Assembly: GCA_019694595.1 (NCBI GenBank) | Contig: JAIBBQ010000010.1 | Coordinates: 1 to 64,000 of the forward strand | Reading direction: 5' to 3' | DNA: 64,000 nucleotides | Source of the DNA: Myxococcaceae bacterium | Lineage (GTDB): Bacteria; Myxococcota; Myxococcia; Myxococcales; Myxococcaceae | Shown here: piece after piece, positions 1-9,565 of the stretch | Layout: the number at the start of each line of letters is the position of its first letter | Position numbering within the stretch: the first letter of the stretch is position 1 | Notes under the pieces: model-generated | The model's database searches: none | The model's input: the letters and a program-made list of their open reading frames with translations, nothing else | What the model was told of the DNA's origin: nothing | Position numbers and translations under genes: made by a program

Positions 1-870
1 GCCGCCACCTTTGCCACCGCCGGAGCCGCTGCCGCCGCCACTCGAACCGCTGCCGCCGCCGGAGCCACCGGTGACCGCCTTGCAGCTGTCGTCGGTGCCG
101 GAGTTGACGCTGCAGCCCGCGGTGCAGACCTTGATGACCGTGGTGGTCAGCCCGTCGGCGTTGCACTTGTAGAGCGTGTTCGCGTCGCCCTTCACCTTGT
201 CGCCACCGCAGTACGCGCCGCCCGGCACGCAGATGAGGCCCGCCTTCACGCGCGCGACCGCGGCCTTCTCCTCGGTGGTGATGGGGCAGACCGTCTCGAT
301 GGCGTTGTTCGCCAGGCCGTTGCGGCCCTGCGCGAAGCTGGCGAGCTGATCCTTGAGCGACTGCTTGAGGCTGGGGGTGCCCGCGTAGACCGCATGAATG
401 TGGTACCCGAACGACGGCGGCACCCGGTACCAGGCCGCGAAGCCCTGCATGCGCAGCGCGTGCACGCGGCTGCAGGGCGCGCTCCCCTGGGTGAAGTCGG
501 TGGCCGCCGAATAGCGCACGCCCGGCTCCGGGCAGTGGGTGCCGACCGAGGCCGCGGCGTCGCCGAAGGTCTGCACCAGCGAGGCGTCGGTCACGCCCGC
601 GCGCAGCATCGCGTCGTGCGCCGCCGGGTACATGTAGCTGGGCGACGAGGAGTGCTGGCAGGTGTACGGCGCCGGGCAGTAGCAGGTGGTGACGGCGCTG
701 GAGACGGTCGCCTCCGGCTCATCGTCGCTCTCGTGGTCTGCCGGGAGCACCGGGCCCACCGGGCCACACCCGGCTGCGGCCAAGGCGAGCGCGGCAGCGA
801 GCGCGCGAAGGAGTTCCGGATCAGCCAACGGAGACGAGCGGGTCGAAGGTGCGTTCACGTGGTGAAGCAT
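1..870 (-). CDS. secreted lipoprotein, partial (C-terminus beyond window edge)
   Basis: An open frame of 290 codons runs from an ATG at 870 off the left edge of the window. The N-terminus has a hydrophobic stretch ending in a lipobox-like LAAAGC, so it is probably an outer-membrane or periplasmic lipoprotein. A TTG or GTG a little downstream could be the true start, because the ATG leaves a rather polar 15-20 residue lead-in. The mature part has several cysteines (the first in a CYCPAPYTC cluster). After about residue 260 the protein enters a Gly/Ser-only linker, a common spacer in myxobacterial surface proteins, and then leaves the window. I do not recognise a domain and infer no function. 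No promoter is evident in the 90 bp upstream, which contain a nested stem-loop that may end the preceding gene. Confidence 0.7.
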   Translation of the reverse strand, partial: MLHHVNAPSTRSSPLADPELLRALAAALALAAAGCGPVGPVLPADHESDDEPEATVSSAVTTCYCPAPYTCQHSSSPSYMYPAAHDAMLRAGVTDASLVQTFGDAAASVGTHCPEPGVRYSAATDFTQGSAPCSRVHALRMQGFAAWYRVPPSFGYHIHAVYAGTPSLKQSLKDQLASFAQGRNGLANNAIETVCPITTEEKAAVARVKAGLICVPGGAYCGGDKVKGDANTLYKCNADGLTTTVIKVCTAGCSVNSGTDDSCKAVTGGSGGGSGSSGGGSGSGGGKGGG

Positions 871-902
871 CGTCGGGTGTCGTCAACCGGTCACGGTGGG
901 AA

Positions 903-948
903 CTCCAGGTGGCGTCACGCCTCCGTGACGGTGTGTCCAGTCCTGGAG
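903..948 (-). terminator. nested stem-loop after the metzincin gene
   Basis: Outer arms CTCCAGG (903-909) and CCTGGAG (942-948) enclose a perfect 7-bp hairpin, CGTCACG-CCTC-CGTGACG (913-930). It lies 15 bp beyond the stop of the metalloprotease gene, where transcription would end. There is no U-tract on the minus strand, so it is an RNA structure or possible factor-assisted terminator rather than a canonical intrinsic one. Confidence 0.35.
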
Positions 949-962
949 GACAGCGTGGCCGG

Positions 963-2720
963 TCAGCCGCGGGCGAGCGGCGAGCGGCGCCGACGGGTGA
1001 GGCCCAGCAGCGCGAGCCCCAGCGCAGGCCCAAAGGCACCGGCGCCGCAGCCGCACCCCTGACCGCCGCCTCCCGGCGTGGTCGTCATGCCGCCGTCGCG
1101 CGGGGGAATCGGCATGCCCCCGTCGACCCGCTCGCAGAACGGCCCGCAGCCACCGTCGAAGGCGTTGGGGGGCAAGCACTCGCCGAACTGGCACCGGAGC
1201 CCCACCGCGCACTCGCCGTCGGCGGTGCACGCCGGCACGCAGCCCTTGCCCGTGGGCAGGTTCGCGCACTGGAGCCCCGCGCCGCAGGTGCCAGGGCCCG
1301 TGCAGGCCTTGAGACAGACCAGCGACCCTTGAGGCCCTGCCGGGTGGCAGACCGCGCCGCCGGGGCACGTCGCGCAGCCCTTGCCGCACCCCAGCGAGCA
1401 GAGGTTGCCCTTGCGGCCGTCGAGCCCGGTGCAGATCTGCCCGGCGCCGCACTGGCTGAAGGTGTTGCAGGGGTCGCCGAGCGCCCCGGTGCCCGACTGC
1501 CGGTTGACGCACAGCCCGTCGCAAGACCGGCAGAAGAAGTTCGTGGTGTCGCCGCAGTCCGCGTCCTGGCGGCAGATGGGAATGCACACGCCCGCGGCGT
1601 TGGTCGCCGCGCAGGCGTAGTCGGGGCGGCAGTCGGCGAGGCCGACCCGGCACGTCTTGAGGCACACCGGCTGGGTGTCGCCGATGTCGGTGCACTGGGA
1701 GCCGTACGGGCACGCCGGCTGACCCGGCGCGCAGGTCTGGAAGCAGTAGCCGCCGCTCCAGATGGGCTGCCCCTGGCCGTTGGCGATCTGCGGCTGGCAC
1801 ATGCCCACCGAGGAGCCGCACTGGCTGCTGGCGCTGCACGGCTTGCCGATCTCGGTGACCGTCGTCTCGGTGCGCAGGCAGGCCCCGGTGTTGGTGCCCG
1901 AGAAGAGCGTGGAGCTCTGGCAGGTGTACGGCACCTCGCAGGTCCCGGTGCCGGCGCCGACCGTGCAGCCCACGGTGCAGTACCGCACGGTGCCGGCGTC
2001 GAAGACCTGGCTCGCGCACTTGAAGCCCGCGTTGCAGCCGGTGCCGTTCGCCGCGCACGGCGAGCCGAGGCCCCCCATCACCGGGTAGCGCTGGCAGAGG
2101 CCCGCGCTGTCCTCGGCGGTCAGCGCCCTGCGCTGCTGCGCGGGAGACACGGTGCGGAACATCACCGAGTTCGGGGTGCCGAAGTGATCGAGCCCCAGAC
2201 AGTGCCCGGCCTCGTGGGTGACCACCGTCTGCAGGTCAAAGACGTCGGTCGGGGTGGGCGTGGCCGTGGTGTACGCGTGATCCGCGGCGTTGATGAACGT
2301 GTCGCACTGCTCGAGCACGCCGCCGTAGGCGAGCGGAATGGTGAGGCCCACCACGCTGGTGTCGGAGATGACGTTCACCCAGTCGGGGTCGGTGTGGCTC
2401 ATCACCCAGAGCGGCATCACGCTGAAGGCGTCGTACCGATCGTTGGGCGTGGGGATCGGCAGGTCCGACGACTTGCCCATGAACTTCGCCTTGGGCAGCG
2501 CGCAGCTCACCGCGTTCCACGCGCTCCAGGCGCCCTCTTCCGCCGCCTGCACGCTGGCGAGGCCGATGCCGGCGGGGTTCGCCTGCCGCGCGTCGAGGTA
2601 CCAGGGGAACGGCTGGCCTTGCGACGACAGCATGCGGAAGTCGAGGAACGCCGGCGGCAGGTTCTCGTCCTGCGCGAGCGCCGCGGTGGCCACCACCAGC
2701 GAGAGGGCCGCCCACCTCAC
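963..2720 (-). CDS. secreted metzincin-type metalloprotease with Cys-rich region and MYXO-CTERM tail
   Basis: This 585-residue protein is predicted to be exported and then anchored at the cell surface. A signal peptide covers residues 1-16. A zinc-protease domain follows, with HEAGHCLGLDH (169-179) giving three histidine ligands and the catalytic Glu, and a Met-turn candidate at Met187 (SVMF). That arrangement is typical of matrixin/astacin-like metzincins. Residues about 220-530 are rich in evenly spaced cysteines. The C-terminus has a Gly-rich segment with GCGC, a short hydrophobic helix and an RRRR cluster, which is the tripartite MYXO-CTERM sorting tail processed by myxosortase. The start overlaps the stop of the upstream gene by 4 bp (ATGA), so the two are translationally coupled. 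The substrate is unknown; predation or envelope remodelling is an inference. Confidence 0.88.
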   Translation of the reverse strand: MRWAALSLVVATAALAQDENLPPAFLDFRMLSSQGQPFPWYLDARQANPAGIGLASVQAAEEGAWSAWNAVSCALPKAKFMGKSSDLPIPTPNDRYDAFSVMPLWVMSHTDPDWVNVISDTSVVGLTIPLAYGGVLEQCDTFINAADHAYTTATPTPTDVFDLQTVVTHEAGHCLGLDHFGTPNSVMFRTVSPAQQRRALTAEDSAGLCQRYPVMGGLGSPCAANGTGCNAGFKCASQVFDAGTVRYCTVGCTVGAGTGTCEVPYTCQSSTLFSGTNTGACLRTETTVTEIGKPCSASSQCGSSVGMCQPQIANGQGQPIWSGGYCFQTCAPGQPACPYGSQCTDIGDTQPVCLKTCRVGLADCRPDYACAATNAAGVCIPICRQDADCGDTTNFFCRSCDGLCVNRQSGTGALGDPCNTFSQCGAGQICTGLDGRKGNLCSLGCGKGCATCPGGAVCHPAGPQGSLVCLKACTGPGTCGAGLQCANLPTGKGCVPACTADGECAVGLRCQFGECLPPNAFDGGCGPFCERVDGGMPIPPRDGGMTTTPGGGGQGCGCGAGAFGPALGLALLGLTRRRRSPLARG

Positions 2721-3217
2721 CGCGTCACCGCCCTGGGCAGCTTCTCGAGTGAAGGGAGCGTGCCGGCGGCGCGCAGCATCGGGCCCAGTGCGGCGAGCGG
2801 GCGCCGCTCGCGCTTGCCGGTGTTCACGTCGAGCACGAAGGCGTCGCCGCCCGACACCGGGGCCACGCCCGCCTCCAGGCCCACCAGGTGGCAGCGATCG
2901 CTGCCGCCGCAGCGCAGGAAGAGGACCGCGACCTGGCCGGCCTCGAAGCGCGCGTCACCGGGGATCCGCTCGCTCACCTGGCCGAGCTCGCCGCCGAGCT
3001 GCACCACGGTGAGCGAGAGCGGGCCCCGGCCCTTGTAGTCCTCGCCCACGGCGAGCTCGGTGAAGGTCTTGAGCCGCCGGGCATCGCCATGCTCGGCCCG
3101 CGTCTGCGAGCGCAGCACCTGGGCGAGCACCACCCGGTCGGCGAGGCGGACGCGATCTTCCAGGGTGTGCGGCGCCCAGGTGGTCGCCAGCGTCAGCGCC
3201 AGGAGCCGGGCGAGCAT
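2717..3217 (-). CDS. hypothetical secreted protein, coupled to the metzincin
   Basis: A 166-residue protein of unknown function. Its first 14 or so residues are hydrophobic (MLARLLALTLATTW), suggesting export. The middle holds a beta-rich stretch with two cysteines (RCGGSDRC) that could form a disulphide. It sits 3 bp after the upstream gene and its stop overlaps the metzincin start, so the three minus-strand genes from 3661 to 963 look like one transcript. Such coupling could mean it is a chaperone, inhibitor or partner of the protease, but nothing in the sequence proves this. Confidence 0.7.
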   Translation of the reverse strand: MLARLLALTLATTWAPHTLEDRVRLADRVVLAQVLRSQTRAEHGDARRLKTFTELAVGEDYKGRGPLSLTVVQLGGELGQVSERIPGDARFEAGQVAVLFLRCGGSDRCHLVGLEAGVAPVSGGDAFVLDVNTGKRERRPLAALGPMLRAAGTLPSLEKLPRAVTR

Positions 3218-3220
3218 GGG

Positions 3221-3661
3221 CTACAGCTTGTCGAGGATGAAGGCGGCCAGGAGGTCGGCCTCGGGCGAGACCGGCTTCTTCTTGCCGTCGCCCTTGCCGG
3301 GCGGAGGCGGCGCGGCCGAGGCTGCAGGTGCGGCCACCTCGGTGATGTAGCCGGGCACCACCTCGTAGGCGGTCTCCCCGAGGATCACCGAGTCCATCAT
3401 GTGCTCCGCGCCGAGCTCGTCGAGCTGGGGCATGGTCTTCACCCGGCCGACGAGATCATTGCCGTCCTGGCCCGAGACCAGCTTCACGAAGTGCACCGCG
3501 GGGGTCACCGGGTGGGTGGAATGGGTCTCCGCGACCTGGAGCTTGCCGTCCTGCAGATCGGCCTTCTCGGTCTGGCTCCAGTCCTCGAGCGTCTTCTGGG
3601 GCAAAAAGAGCTTCACCCCTTCGTTATAGCGCACTTGCTTGCGTGCGTTTGGCCCGCGCAT
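3221..3661 (-). CDS. hypothetical protein with Pro/Ala/Lys linker
   Basis: A 146-residue protein I do not recognise. The ATG at 3661 is supported by a GAGGGAG Shine-Dalgarno-like sequence 7 bases upstream; a GTG at 3616 is an alternative that would give 131 residues. Residues about 20-105 look like a small folded domain, followed by an Ala/Pro-rich, KGDGKKK-containing linker and a short hydrophobic C-terminal helix. There is no signal peptide. It is divergent from trxA with only 40 bp between the two starts and heads the run leading to the secreted protease. Confidence 0.65.
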   Translation of the reverse strand: MRGPNARKQVRYNEGVKLFLPQKTLEDWSQTEKADLQDGKLQVAETHSTHPVTPAVHFVKLVSGQDGNDLVGRVKTMPQLDELGAEHMMDSVILGETAYEVVPGYITEVAAPAASAAPPPPGKGDGKKKPVSPEADLLAAFILDKL

Positions 3662-3701
3662 TATCCGACTCCCTCAGTCACCTCTTTCCAAGAAGGCCAC
3701 C

Positions 3702-4028
3702 ATGGGCAAGGACACCGTCACCGTCAGCGCCAGCCAGTTCAAGGCCGAGGTCCTCGACTCGAGCACCCCGGTCCTGGTCGATTTCTGGGCCACCTGGTGC
3801 GCCCCCTGCCGTGCCATCGCGCCGGCGGTCGACGAGCTCGCCACCCAGTACAAGGGCAAGGTGAAGGTCGCCAAGGTCGACGTCGACGAGGCGCAGGAAG
3901 TCGCCCAGCAGTTCGGCATTCGCTCCATTCCCACCCTGCTGGTCTTCAAGGGCGGCAAGGTGGTCGAGCAGATCGTCGGGGCGGTTCCGAAGTCGAAGCT
4001 CGAGGCCGCGCTCCAGAAGGTCATCTGA
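3702..4028 (+). CDS. trxA: thioredoxin (WCAPC active site)
   Basis: A 108-residue thioredoxin, the usual length, acting as a cytoplasmic disulphide reductase fed by thioredoxin reductase. The redox motif is Trp32-Cys33-Ala34-Pro35-Cys36, with the cis-proline at Pro77 (RSIPT) and the buried Asp of the VDFWA strand present. The motif is CAPC rather than the classical CGPC. The ATG at 3702 is chosen because AGAAGG lies 5 bases upstream and the family's N-terminus starts there. mgtE follows 20 bp downstream on the same strand. Confidence 0.96.
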   Translation: MGKDTVTVSASQFKAEVLDSSTPVLVDFWATWCAPCRAIAPAVDELATQYKGKVKVAKVDVDEAQEVAQQFGIRSIPTLLVFKGGKVVEQIVGAVPKSKLEAALQKVI

Positions 4029-4048
4029 TCCGCCGCTGAGAGATCCTC

Positions 4049-5428
4049 GTGCTCGGACTCTTCCTCAAGCCCGAGTACGAGGAGCTGATCGCCAAGAAGG
4101 ACTGGGAGTCTCTGCGCGTCGCGCTGGAGGACCTGGACCCCGCCGACATCGCCGAGGTGCTCGAGGACCTGCCCCCGCAGGACTCGGGCGTCATCTTCCG
4201 CATCCTCCCCCGCGAGCGCGCCGCCACCGCGTTCGAGTACCTGCCGGTCGACCAGCAGGCGGGCCTGGTGAGCACGCTGTCCAGCGACTCGCTGGTCAAG
4301 GTGCTCAACGAGATGGCGCCCGACGACCGCACGCGCCTCTTCGAGGAGCTGCCGGCGGAAGTCACCAAGCGGGCGCTCCAGCAGCTCAACCCCGAGCAGC
4401 TGCGCGTCGCCCGCGCCCTGCTCGGCTACCCCGACGAGAGCGCCGGCCGGTTCATGACGCCGGAGTACCTCTCGGTGACGCCGGGCATGACCGCCGCCCA
4501 GGCGCTCGACCGGGTGCGCACCCACGGCAAGACGGCGGAGACGCTCAACGTCATCTACGTGGTCGACGACCACGGCGTGCTGCTGGCCGACCTGCGCCTC
4601 GCCGAGGTGGTGATGGCGCCGCCCGACACCAGGGTCGGCGACCTGCCCACGCGCGGCCTGGTGGCGCTCACCGCGACCCAGGGGCGCGAAGAGGTGGTGC
4701 AGACCTTCGAGAAGTACGACCGGGTCGCGCTGCCGGTGACCGACTCCGGCGGCGTGCTGGTGGGCATCATCACCGTCGACGACGTGCTCGACGCGGCCGA
4801 GCAGGAAGCGACCGAGGACATCCAGCGCCTCGGCGGCATGGAGGCGCTCGACGCGCCCTACATGGAGATCGGCTTCTTCGAGATGGTGAAGAAGCGCGGC
4901 GGCTGGCTGTCGGTGCTGCTGGTGGGCGAGATGCTCACCACCACCGCGATGAGCTACTTCGAAGACGAGATCGCCCGGGCGGTGGTGCTGGCGCTCTTCA
5001 TTCCCCTGATCATCTCCTCGGGTGGCAACTCGGGCTCGCAGGCCACCTCGCTCATCATCCGCGCGCTGGCGGTGCGGGAAATCGAGCTCAAGGACTGGTG
5101 GCGGGTGCTCCTGCGCGAGCTGCGCAGCGGCCTCGCGCTGGGCGTGCTGCTGGCGGTCATCGGCTTCGCGCGCATCATGCTCTGGCCGAGCCGCGACACG
5201 CTCTATGGGCCCCACTACCTGCTGATCGCCTGCACCGTGGCCTGCTCGCTCATCGGGGTGGTGCTCTTCGGGGCCTGCGCGGGCGCGATGCTGCCCTTCG
5301 CGCTGCGCCGCCTGGGCTTCGACCCGGCGACCGCGTCCGCGCCCTTCGTGGCCACCCTGGTCGACGTGACGGGGCTGGTCATCTACTTCACCGTGGCGAG
5401 CACCTTCCTCGCCGGCGTGCTGCTCTGA
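4049..5428 (+). CDS. mgtE: MgtE-type magnesium channel/transporter
   Basis: A 459-residue inner-membrane Mg2+ channel starting at GTG. The order is an N-terminal superhelical Mg2+-sensing domain (about 1-130), two CBS domains (about 135-255), a connecting helix and five membrane segments (about 280-458). The conserved pore segment with Pro319 and SSGGNSGSQ (325-333) is present, as is the aspartate of the last helix (Asp439 in LVDVTG) that lines the pore in characterised MgtE. The cytosolic domains normally close the pore at high internal Mg2+. It ends 9 bp from the convergent ribD. Confidence 0.95.
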   Translation: MLGLFLKPEYEELIAKKDWESLRVALEDLDPADIAEVLEDLPPQDSGVIFRILPRERAATAFEYLPVDQQAGLVSTLSSDSLVKVLNEMAPDDRTRLFEELPAEVTKRALQQLNPEQLRVARALLGYPDESAGRFMTPEYLSVTPGMTAAQALDRVRTHGKTAETLNVIYVVDDHGVLLADLRLAEVVMAPPDTRVGDLPTRGLVALTATQGREEVVQTFEKYDRVALPVTDSGGVLVGIITVDDVLDAAEQEATEDIQRLGGMEALDAPYMEIGFFEMVKKRGGWLSVLLVGEMLTTTAMSYFEDEIARAVVLALFIPLIISSGGNSGSQATSLIIRALAVREIELKDWWRVLLRELRSGLALGVLLAVIGFARIMLWPSRDTLYGPHYLLIACTVACSLIGVVLFGACAGAMLPFALRRLGFDPATASAPFVATLVDVTGLVIYFTVASTFLAGVLL

Positions 5429-5437
5429 GGCCCCGGC

Positions 5438-6544
5438 TCAGGCGGGCCGCAGCACCAGCTTGAGGTCGCCGCCCGGGCGGGACACCTCGACCACGTGCAT
5501 CGGCCTGGCCTTCGCCATCGCCGTCACGCCCAGGTCCCCGGTCCACGCGCGGCCCTGCTCGCCTGCGAGCTTGGGGCCCAGGTAGAGCCACACCTCGTCG
5601 GCGAGGCCGTCGGCGAGCACGCTCCCGGCGACGGTGGGGCCGCCTTCGACCAGCACGTGCAAGACCCCGGTCTCGAGCAGGCGCCGCAGCACCGGCCGCA
5701 GCGACAGCCGCCCGTTCTTCGACGGCGTCGGCCAGATCCACGCGCCGGCGTGCTTCAGCGCCTCGAGCTTCGCGCCGCGCGCCGAGGTGACCACGATGGT
5801 GGGGGCCGCCGAGCGCTGCTTGAGCAGCCGCGCCCTGGGCGAGAGCGTCGCGCGCGGGTCGAGCACCACGCGAATGGGGTCGCGGCCCCTGGGGGTGCGC
5901 GCGGTGAGCTGCGGGTCGTCGGACCGGGCGGTGCCGGCGCCGATCAGCACCGCGTCGACCTGCGCGCGGAGCTGGTGCACCTCGCGCCGCGAGGCCTCGG
6001 ACGAGATCCACCGCGAGTCGCCACCGCGGGTCGCCGCCTGCCCGTCGAGCGTCGCGGCCAGCTTGAGCGTCACGAAGGGCAGCCCTTCGCGCATCGCCTT
6101 GATGAACGGCCGGTTGAGCGCGGTGGCCTCGTCGGCCAGCACCGGCCCTTCGACCGCGATGCCGGCGCCCCGCAGCTGCTTGAGGCCGCGGCCATTGACG
6201 ATGGGGTTGGGGTCCACCCCGGCGAAGACCACCCGGCGGATGCCGGCCTCGATCAGCGCTGCGGTGCACGGCGGAGTGCGCCCGAAGTGGCTGCAGGGCT
6301 CGAGCGTGGTGAAGAGGTCGGCGCCCCGGGCCTTGGCGCCCGCGGCGCGCAGCGCCATCACCTCGGCGTGGGGGCCGCCGGGAGGCTGGGTGTACCCGCG
6401 CCCCACCACGCGCCCGCCGCGCACCAGCACCGCGCCCACGGTGGGGTTGGGGTGGGTGTGGCCCAGCCCCTTGCGGGCCTCGTCGAGCGCGAGGCGCATG
6501 AAGAACTCGGCCACCGCGCGGTCGAAGGCCTTCACCCCGCTCAC
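5438..6544 (-). CDS. ribD: bifunctional riboflavin deaminase/reductase RibD
   Basis: RibD performs two steps of riboflavin synthesis: deamination of the pyrimidine intermediate, then NADPH-dependent reduction of its ribosyl group. The start is taken at the GTG at 6544, which overlaps the nrdR stop by 4 bp (GTGA) and gives 368 residues, the usual family size. The N-terminal deaminase has His59-Ala-Glu61 and Cys84/Cys93 ([12 protein letters not shown]) as zinc ligands and proton shuttle. The reductase domain occupies about 150-368, with EGGPTVAGS typical of the family. It is the last gene of the glyA-nrdR-ribD run; no other rib gene is in the window. Confidence 0.95.
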   Translation of the reverse strand: MSGVKAFDRAVAEFFMRLALDEARKGLGHTHPNPTVGAVLVRGGRVVGRGYTQPPGGPHAEVMALRAAGAKARGADLFTTLEPCSHFGRTPPCTAALIEAGIRRVVFAGVDPNPIVNGRGLKQLRGAGIAVEGPVLADEATALNRPFIKAMREGLPFVTLKLAATLDGQAATRGGDSRWISSEASRREVHQLRAQVDAVLIGAGTARSDDPQLTARTPRGRDPIRVVLDPRATLSPRARLLKQRSAAPTIVVTSARGAKLEALKHAGAWIWPTPSKNGRLSLRPVLRRLLETGVLHVLVEGGPTVAGSVLADGLADEVWLYLGPKLAGEQGRAWTGDLGVTAMAKARPMHVVEVSRPGGDLKLVLRPA

Positions 6545-7023
6545 GGCCGGGCCTTGGGCTTCGGCGAGCGCTGGGTCTGCAAGATGTCCTTCAGCTCGTC
6601 CATGAACTCCGCGATGTCGCGGAAGCTCCGGTACACCGAGGCGAAGCGCACGTACGCCACCTCGTCGAGCTCGGGCAGCCGCTTCATCACCTCTTCGCCG
6701 ATGCTGGTGGAGCTCACTTCCTTCTCGCCCAGCTCCTGCAGCCGCCGCTCGATGTCGGTCACCAGCTGCTCGAGCTGGGACACCGACACCGGGCGCTTCT
6801 CGCACGCCTTCTTGAGGCCCTGGAGCAGCTTGTCGCGGTCGAAGGACTCGCGGCGCCCGTCCTTCTTCACCACCAGGGGGTTCAGTTCCTCGACCCGCTC
6901 GTAGGTGGTGAAGCGCCGCTTGCACTGGGGGCATTCCCGCCGGCGGCGGATGACGGCGCCCTCGTTCGACTCGCGCGAGTCGAGCACCCGGGTGTCGTCG
7001 GTCGAGCAGAACGGACACTTCAT
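6541..7023 (-). CDS. nrdR: transcriptional repressor NrdR
   Basis: A 160-residue repressor of ribonucleotide reductase genes. The N-terminal zinc ribbon has Cys3/Cys6 and Cys31/Cys34 around the conserved RRRRECPQC segment. An ATP-cone domain (about 49-139) senses ATP and dATP in known NrdR proteins. It begins 4 bp after glyA and overlaps ribD by 4 bp, a neighbourhood often kept in Proteobacteria and Myxococcota. No NrdR box pair was identified in the window, and the nrd genes are elsewhere. Confidence 0.96.
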   Translation of the reverse strand: MKCPFCSTDDTRVLDSRESNEGAVIRRRRECPQCKRRFTTYERVEELNPLVVKKDGRRESFDRDKLLQGLKKACEKRPVSVSQLEQLVTDIERRLQELGEKEVSSTSIGEEVMKRLPELDEVAYVRFASVYRSFRDIAEFMDELKDILQTQRSPKPKARP

Positions 7024-7027
7024 GGAA

Positions 7028-8287
7028 TCAGCCGGCGATCCGCGAGCGGTACAGGGGGAAGCCGGTGGCGAGCGCCTTCACCTGGCCCTTCACCTTCTCG
7101 AGCCCCGCCGGATCGCTGGCGTGGTCGATGGCGGCGCCGATGAGCCGGGCGACCTCGGCCATGTCCGCTTCCTTCATGCCGCGGGAGGTGATGGCCGGCG
7201 TGCCGACGCGCACGCCCGAGCTCACGGTCGGCTTCTCGGGGTCGAAGGGGATCTGGTTCTTGTTCACCGTGATGCCCGCCTTGCCGAGCACCTCTTCCGC
7301 CGCCTTGCCGGTGATCTTCTTGGGCCGCAGGTCGACCAGCATCAGGTGGTTGTCGGTGCCGCCGGACACCAGGCGCAGCCCCTGCCCCACCAGGCCCTGC
7401 GCCAGCGCGCGGGCGTTCTTGGCGATCTGCTGCTGGTAGGCCTTGAATTCGGGCTGCAGCGCCTCGTGGAAGGCGACCGCCTTGCCGGCGATGACGTGCA
7501 TCAGCGGCCCACCCTGGATGCCGGGGAAGATCTGGCTGTTGATCACCTTGGCGTGCGGCTCGCGCATGAAGATGGCGCCGGCGCGCGGGCCCCGCAGCGT
7601 CTTGTGGGTGGTGGTGGTGCAGATGTCCGCGTGGGGCACCGGCGACGGGTGCACGCCCGCGGCGACCAGGCCCGCGATGTGCGCCATGTCGACGATCATC
7701 ACCGCGCCGACTTCCTGGGCGATGGCCTTGAAGCGCGCGAAGTCGAGCGTGCGCGGGTACGCGGAGGCGCCGACCACCAGCACCTTGGGGCGGTGCTCCT
7801 TGGCGAGCGTCTCGACCTGCTTGAAGTCGATGGTCTCGCTCTCGCGGTCGAGCCCGTAGTGGACGATCTTGTAGAGCTTGCCCGAGAAGTTGAACGCCGC
7901 ACCGTGAGTGAGGTGGCCGCCCGAGTTGAGGTCGAGCGAGAGCATGGTGTCGCCCGGCTTCATCACCGCCATGAAGGCGGCCATGTTGGCCTGCGAGCCC
8001 GAGTGGGGCTGCACGTTGCACGCCTCGGAGCCGAAGAGCTGGATGCCGCGGTCGATGGCGAGCTGCTCGACCTTGTCGACTTCCTCGCAGCCGCCGTAGT
8101 ACCGCTTGCCCGGGTAGCCTTCGGCGTACTTGTTGGTGAGCACCGAGCCCACCGCTTCCATCACCGCGGGGCTGACGAAGTTCTCCGACGCGATCAGCTC
8201 CAGGCCTTCTTCCTGGCGCCGGGTCTCGGCCTGGATCAGCGCGTGAATGGCGGGATCGACGTCCTTCAGCGGGCGGGTGTTCTCCAT
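7028..8287 (-). CDS. glyA: serine hydroxymethyltransferase GlyA
   Basis: A 419-residue PLP enzyme that interconverts serine and glycine while charging tetrahydrofolate with a one-carbon unit. The Schiff-base lysine is Lys229 in [12 protein letters not shown], preceded by the PLP-contacting Asp200 and His203 (VDMAHIAGL). The N-terminal ENFVSP and [13 protein letters not shown] folate/PLP segments are intact. The length is normal. It heads the operon with nrdR and ribD and lies 44 bp from the end of the Cys-rich lipoprotein gene upstream. Confidence 0.97.
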   Translation of the reverse strand: MENTRPLKDVDPAIHALIQAETRRQEEGLELIASENFVSPAVMEAVGSVLTNKYAEGYPGKRYYGGCEEVDKVEQLAIDRGIQLFGSEACNVQPHSGSQANMAAFMAVMKPGDTMLSLDLNSGGHLTHGAAFNFSGKLYKIVHYGLDRESETIDFKQVETLAKEHRPKVLVVGASAYPRTLDFARFKAIAQEVGAVMIVDMAHIAGLVAAGVHPSPVPHADICTTTTHKTLRGPRAGAIFMREPHAKVINSQIFPGIQGGPLMHVIAGKAVAFHEALQPEFKAYQQQIAKNARALAQGLVGQGLRLVSGGTDNHLMLVDLRPKKITGKAAEEVLGKAGITVNKNQIPFDPEKPTVSSGVRVGTPAITSRGMKEADMAEVARLIGAAIDHASDPAGLEKVKGQVKALATGFPLYRSRIAG

Positions 8288-8331
8288 GACACGGTGAGCT
8301 ACCGCCCAAGGCCCTCGAAATCAAAGGTTCT

Positions 8332-9531
8332 TCAGCGCAGCGACTTGCAGTCGGCGGCGCACCCGTCGCCCCCCACCGTGTTGCCGTCGTCGCACACCTC
8401 GCTGGCGTCGAGCCGGCCGTCGCCGCAGCGGGGCACCGTGCAGTTCTTGCGGCAGAAGGTGCCGGTGTCGAACGCCTCGATGGTGATGGGCTCGGTCATC
8501 TTGAGCGGCAGCCGCACCCCGTCGTGGCGCACGTAGCCCCAGGTGGTGAGGCCCAGGCTGAAGTGCGGGGTGACGGTGATCTTCCAGGCCCCGGGGAACG
8601 GCAGCCCCCCGAGGATGCCGCCGTCGCTGTTGCGGTTGAAGGTCCAGTGGCCGCTGGCGGTCGACGGCCCGGTCTTGAGGAATTCCCCCGGGTCGTCGCT
8701 CAGGTCGATGCTGAAGCCTTCGGGAATGCCGGTCACGTCGAACGAGACCGAGCTGTCGGGCTGGGTCTGGCCGCCGGCGTCGAAGTCGATGCCGTGGGTG
8801 AGGATCAGGCTCAGCCGGCCGGTGAGCGCGTCGGCGTACAGGTAGATGCGGCTTTCCCCCACCTGCTCGAGGCCGGTGTGCGAGCTCGCCGAGCGGTAGT
8901 CGTAGAAGGCCGCCGAGCTCTTGGAGCGGATGAGCGGGTTGGTGGCGATGCTGGTGCCCGACGGCTGGGAGATGAGGAAGGCGGGCCGATCGCCGTTGTC
9001 GGGCCCCAGGTCGCATTCCTCGCGGCCTTCCTTCTTCCCGTCGCCGCACACCGGCAGACGGCAGGCACTGGTGCAGTCGTCGCCGTCGCTGGTGTTGCCG
9101 TCGTCGCATTCCTCGACGCCCTGCTCGACCACCCCGTCGCCGCAGCGGGCGGCGAAGCAGCTCGAGAGGCACGCGTCGGAGTCGTCGGTGTTGCCGTCGT
9201 CGCACTGCTCGCCGGGGCCGACCTGGCCGTCGCCGCAGCCCGGGCCGGCGCAGCGCCGGGTGCAGCCGTCGGTGTCGTCCTGGTTGCCGTCGTCGCACTG
9301 CTCGACCCCGGCGTGCACCACCCCGTCGCCGCAGCGGGCCCTGGCACAGGTCACCGGCAGGCAGTCGTCGGTGGCGTCCTGGTTGCCGTCGTCGCAGACC
9401 TCGGGAAACTGCACCACGCCGTCGCCGCAGCGGGTGGGCGCCGGCCCCGAGTCCACGCTCATCGCCACCACGTCGTAGGTCTGCGTGCGGCCGCACGCGG
9501 CGAGGACCACGGCGAGGAGGAGCCAGCGCAC
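8332..9531 (-). CDS. lipoprotein with Myxococcus Cys-rich repeats (DUF4215-type)
   Basis: A 399-residue predicted lipoprotein: short signal peptide with lipobox LAAC at Cys13. Five repeats of the CGDG-x-CDDGN type span residues 35-177 and a sixth lies near the C-terminus (about 372-388). This unit is known as the Myxococcus cysteine-rich repeat and probably forms small disulphide-stabilised, Ca2+-binding-like modules. Between them, residues about 190-365 form a Cys-poor beta-rich domain resembling a carbohydrate-binding or convertase P-like sandwich; that assignment is weak. It probably sits on the cell surface. It is flanked by glyA downstream and the VWA gene upstream, with a stem-loop in the latter gap. 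Confidence 0.85.
   Translation of the reverse strand: MRWLLLAVVLAACGRTQTYDVVAMSVDSGPAPTRCGDGVVQFPEVCDDGNQDATDDCLPVTCARARCGDGVVHAGVEQCDDGNQDDTDGCTRRCAGPGCGDGQVGPGEQCDDGNTDDSDACLSSCFAARCGDGVVEQGVEECDDGNTSDGDDCTSACRLPVCGDGKKEGREECDLGPDNGDRPAFLISQPSGTSIATNPLIRSKSSAAFYDYRSASSHTGLEQVGESRIYLYADALTGRLSLILTHGIDFDAGGQTQPDSSVSFDVTGIPEGFSIDLSDDPGEFLKTGPSTASGHWTFNRNSDGGILGGLPFPGAWKITVTPHFSLGLTTWGYVRHDGVRLPLKMTEPITIEAFDTGTFCRKNCTVPRCGDGRLDASEVCDDGNTVGGDGCAADCKSLR
9001..9429 (-). repeat. coding tandem repeats (CGDG...CDDGN units)
   Basis: Five imperfect protein repeats inside the lipoprotein are visible at DNA level as a recurrent ttgccgtcgtcgca block on the plus strand, spaced about 75-100 bp apart. They are in-frame coding repeats, not a CRISPR or satellite array. 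Confidence 0.8.
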
Positions 9532-9565
9532 GGCGTCCGAGTATAGGCCTCGCCCGCAACGCCGC

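Noticed and set aside
6545-7018. RibD extended to 526 residues
   Set aside because: The extra part overlaps nrdR in another frame and is not related to RibD; the GTG at 6544 gives the normal length.
9001-9429. Regular short repeats that might suggest a CRISPR array
   Set aside because: The units are in-frame protein repeats (CGDG...CDDGN) with variable spacing and no unique spacers of constant length.
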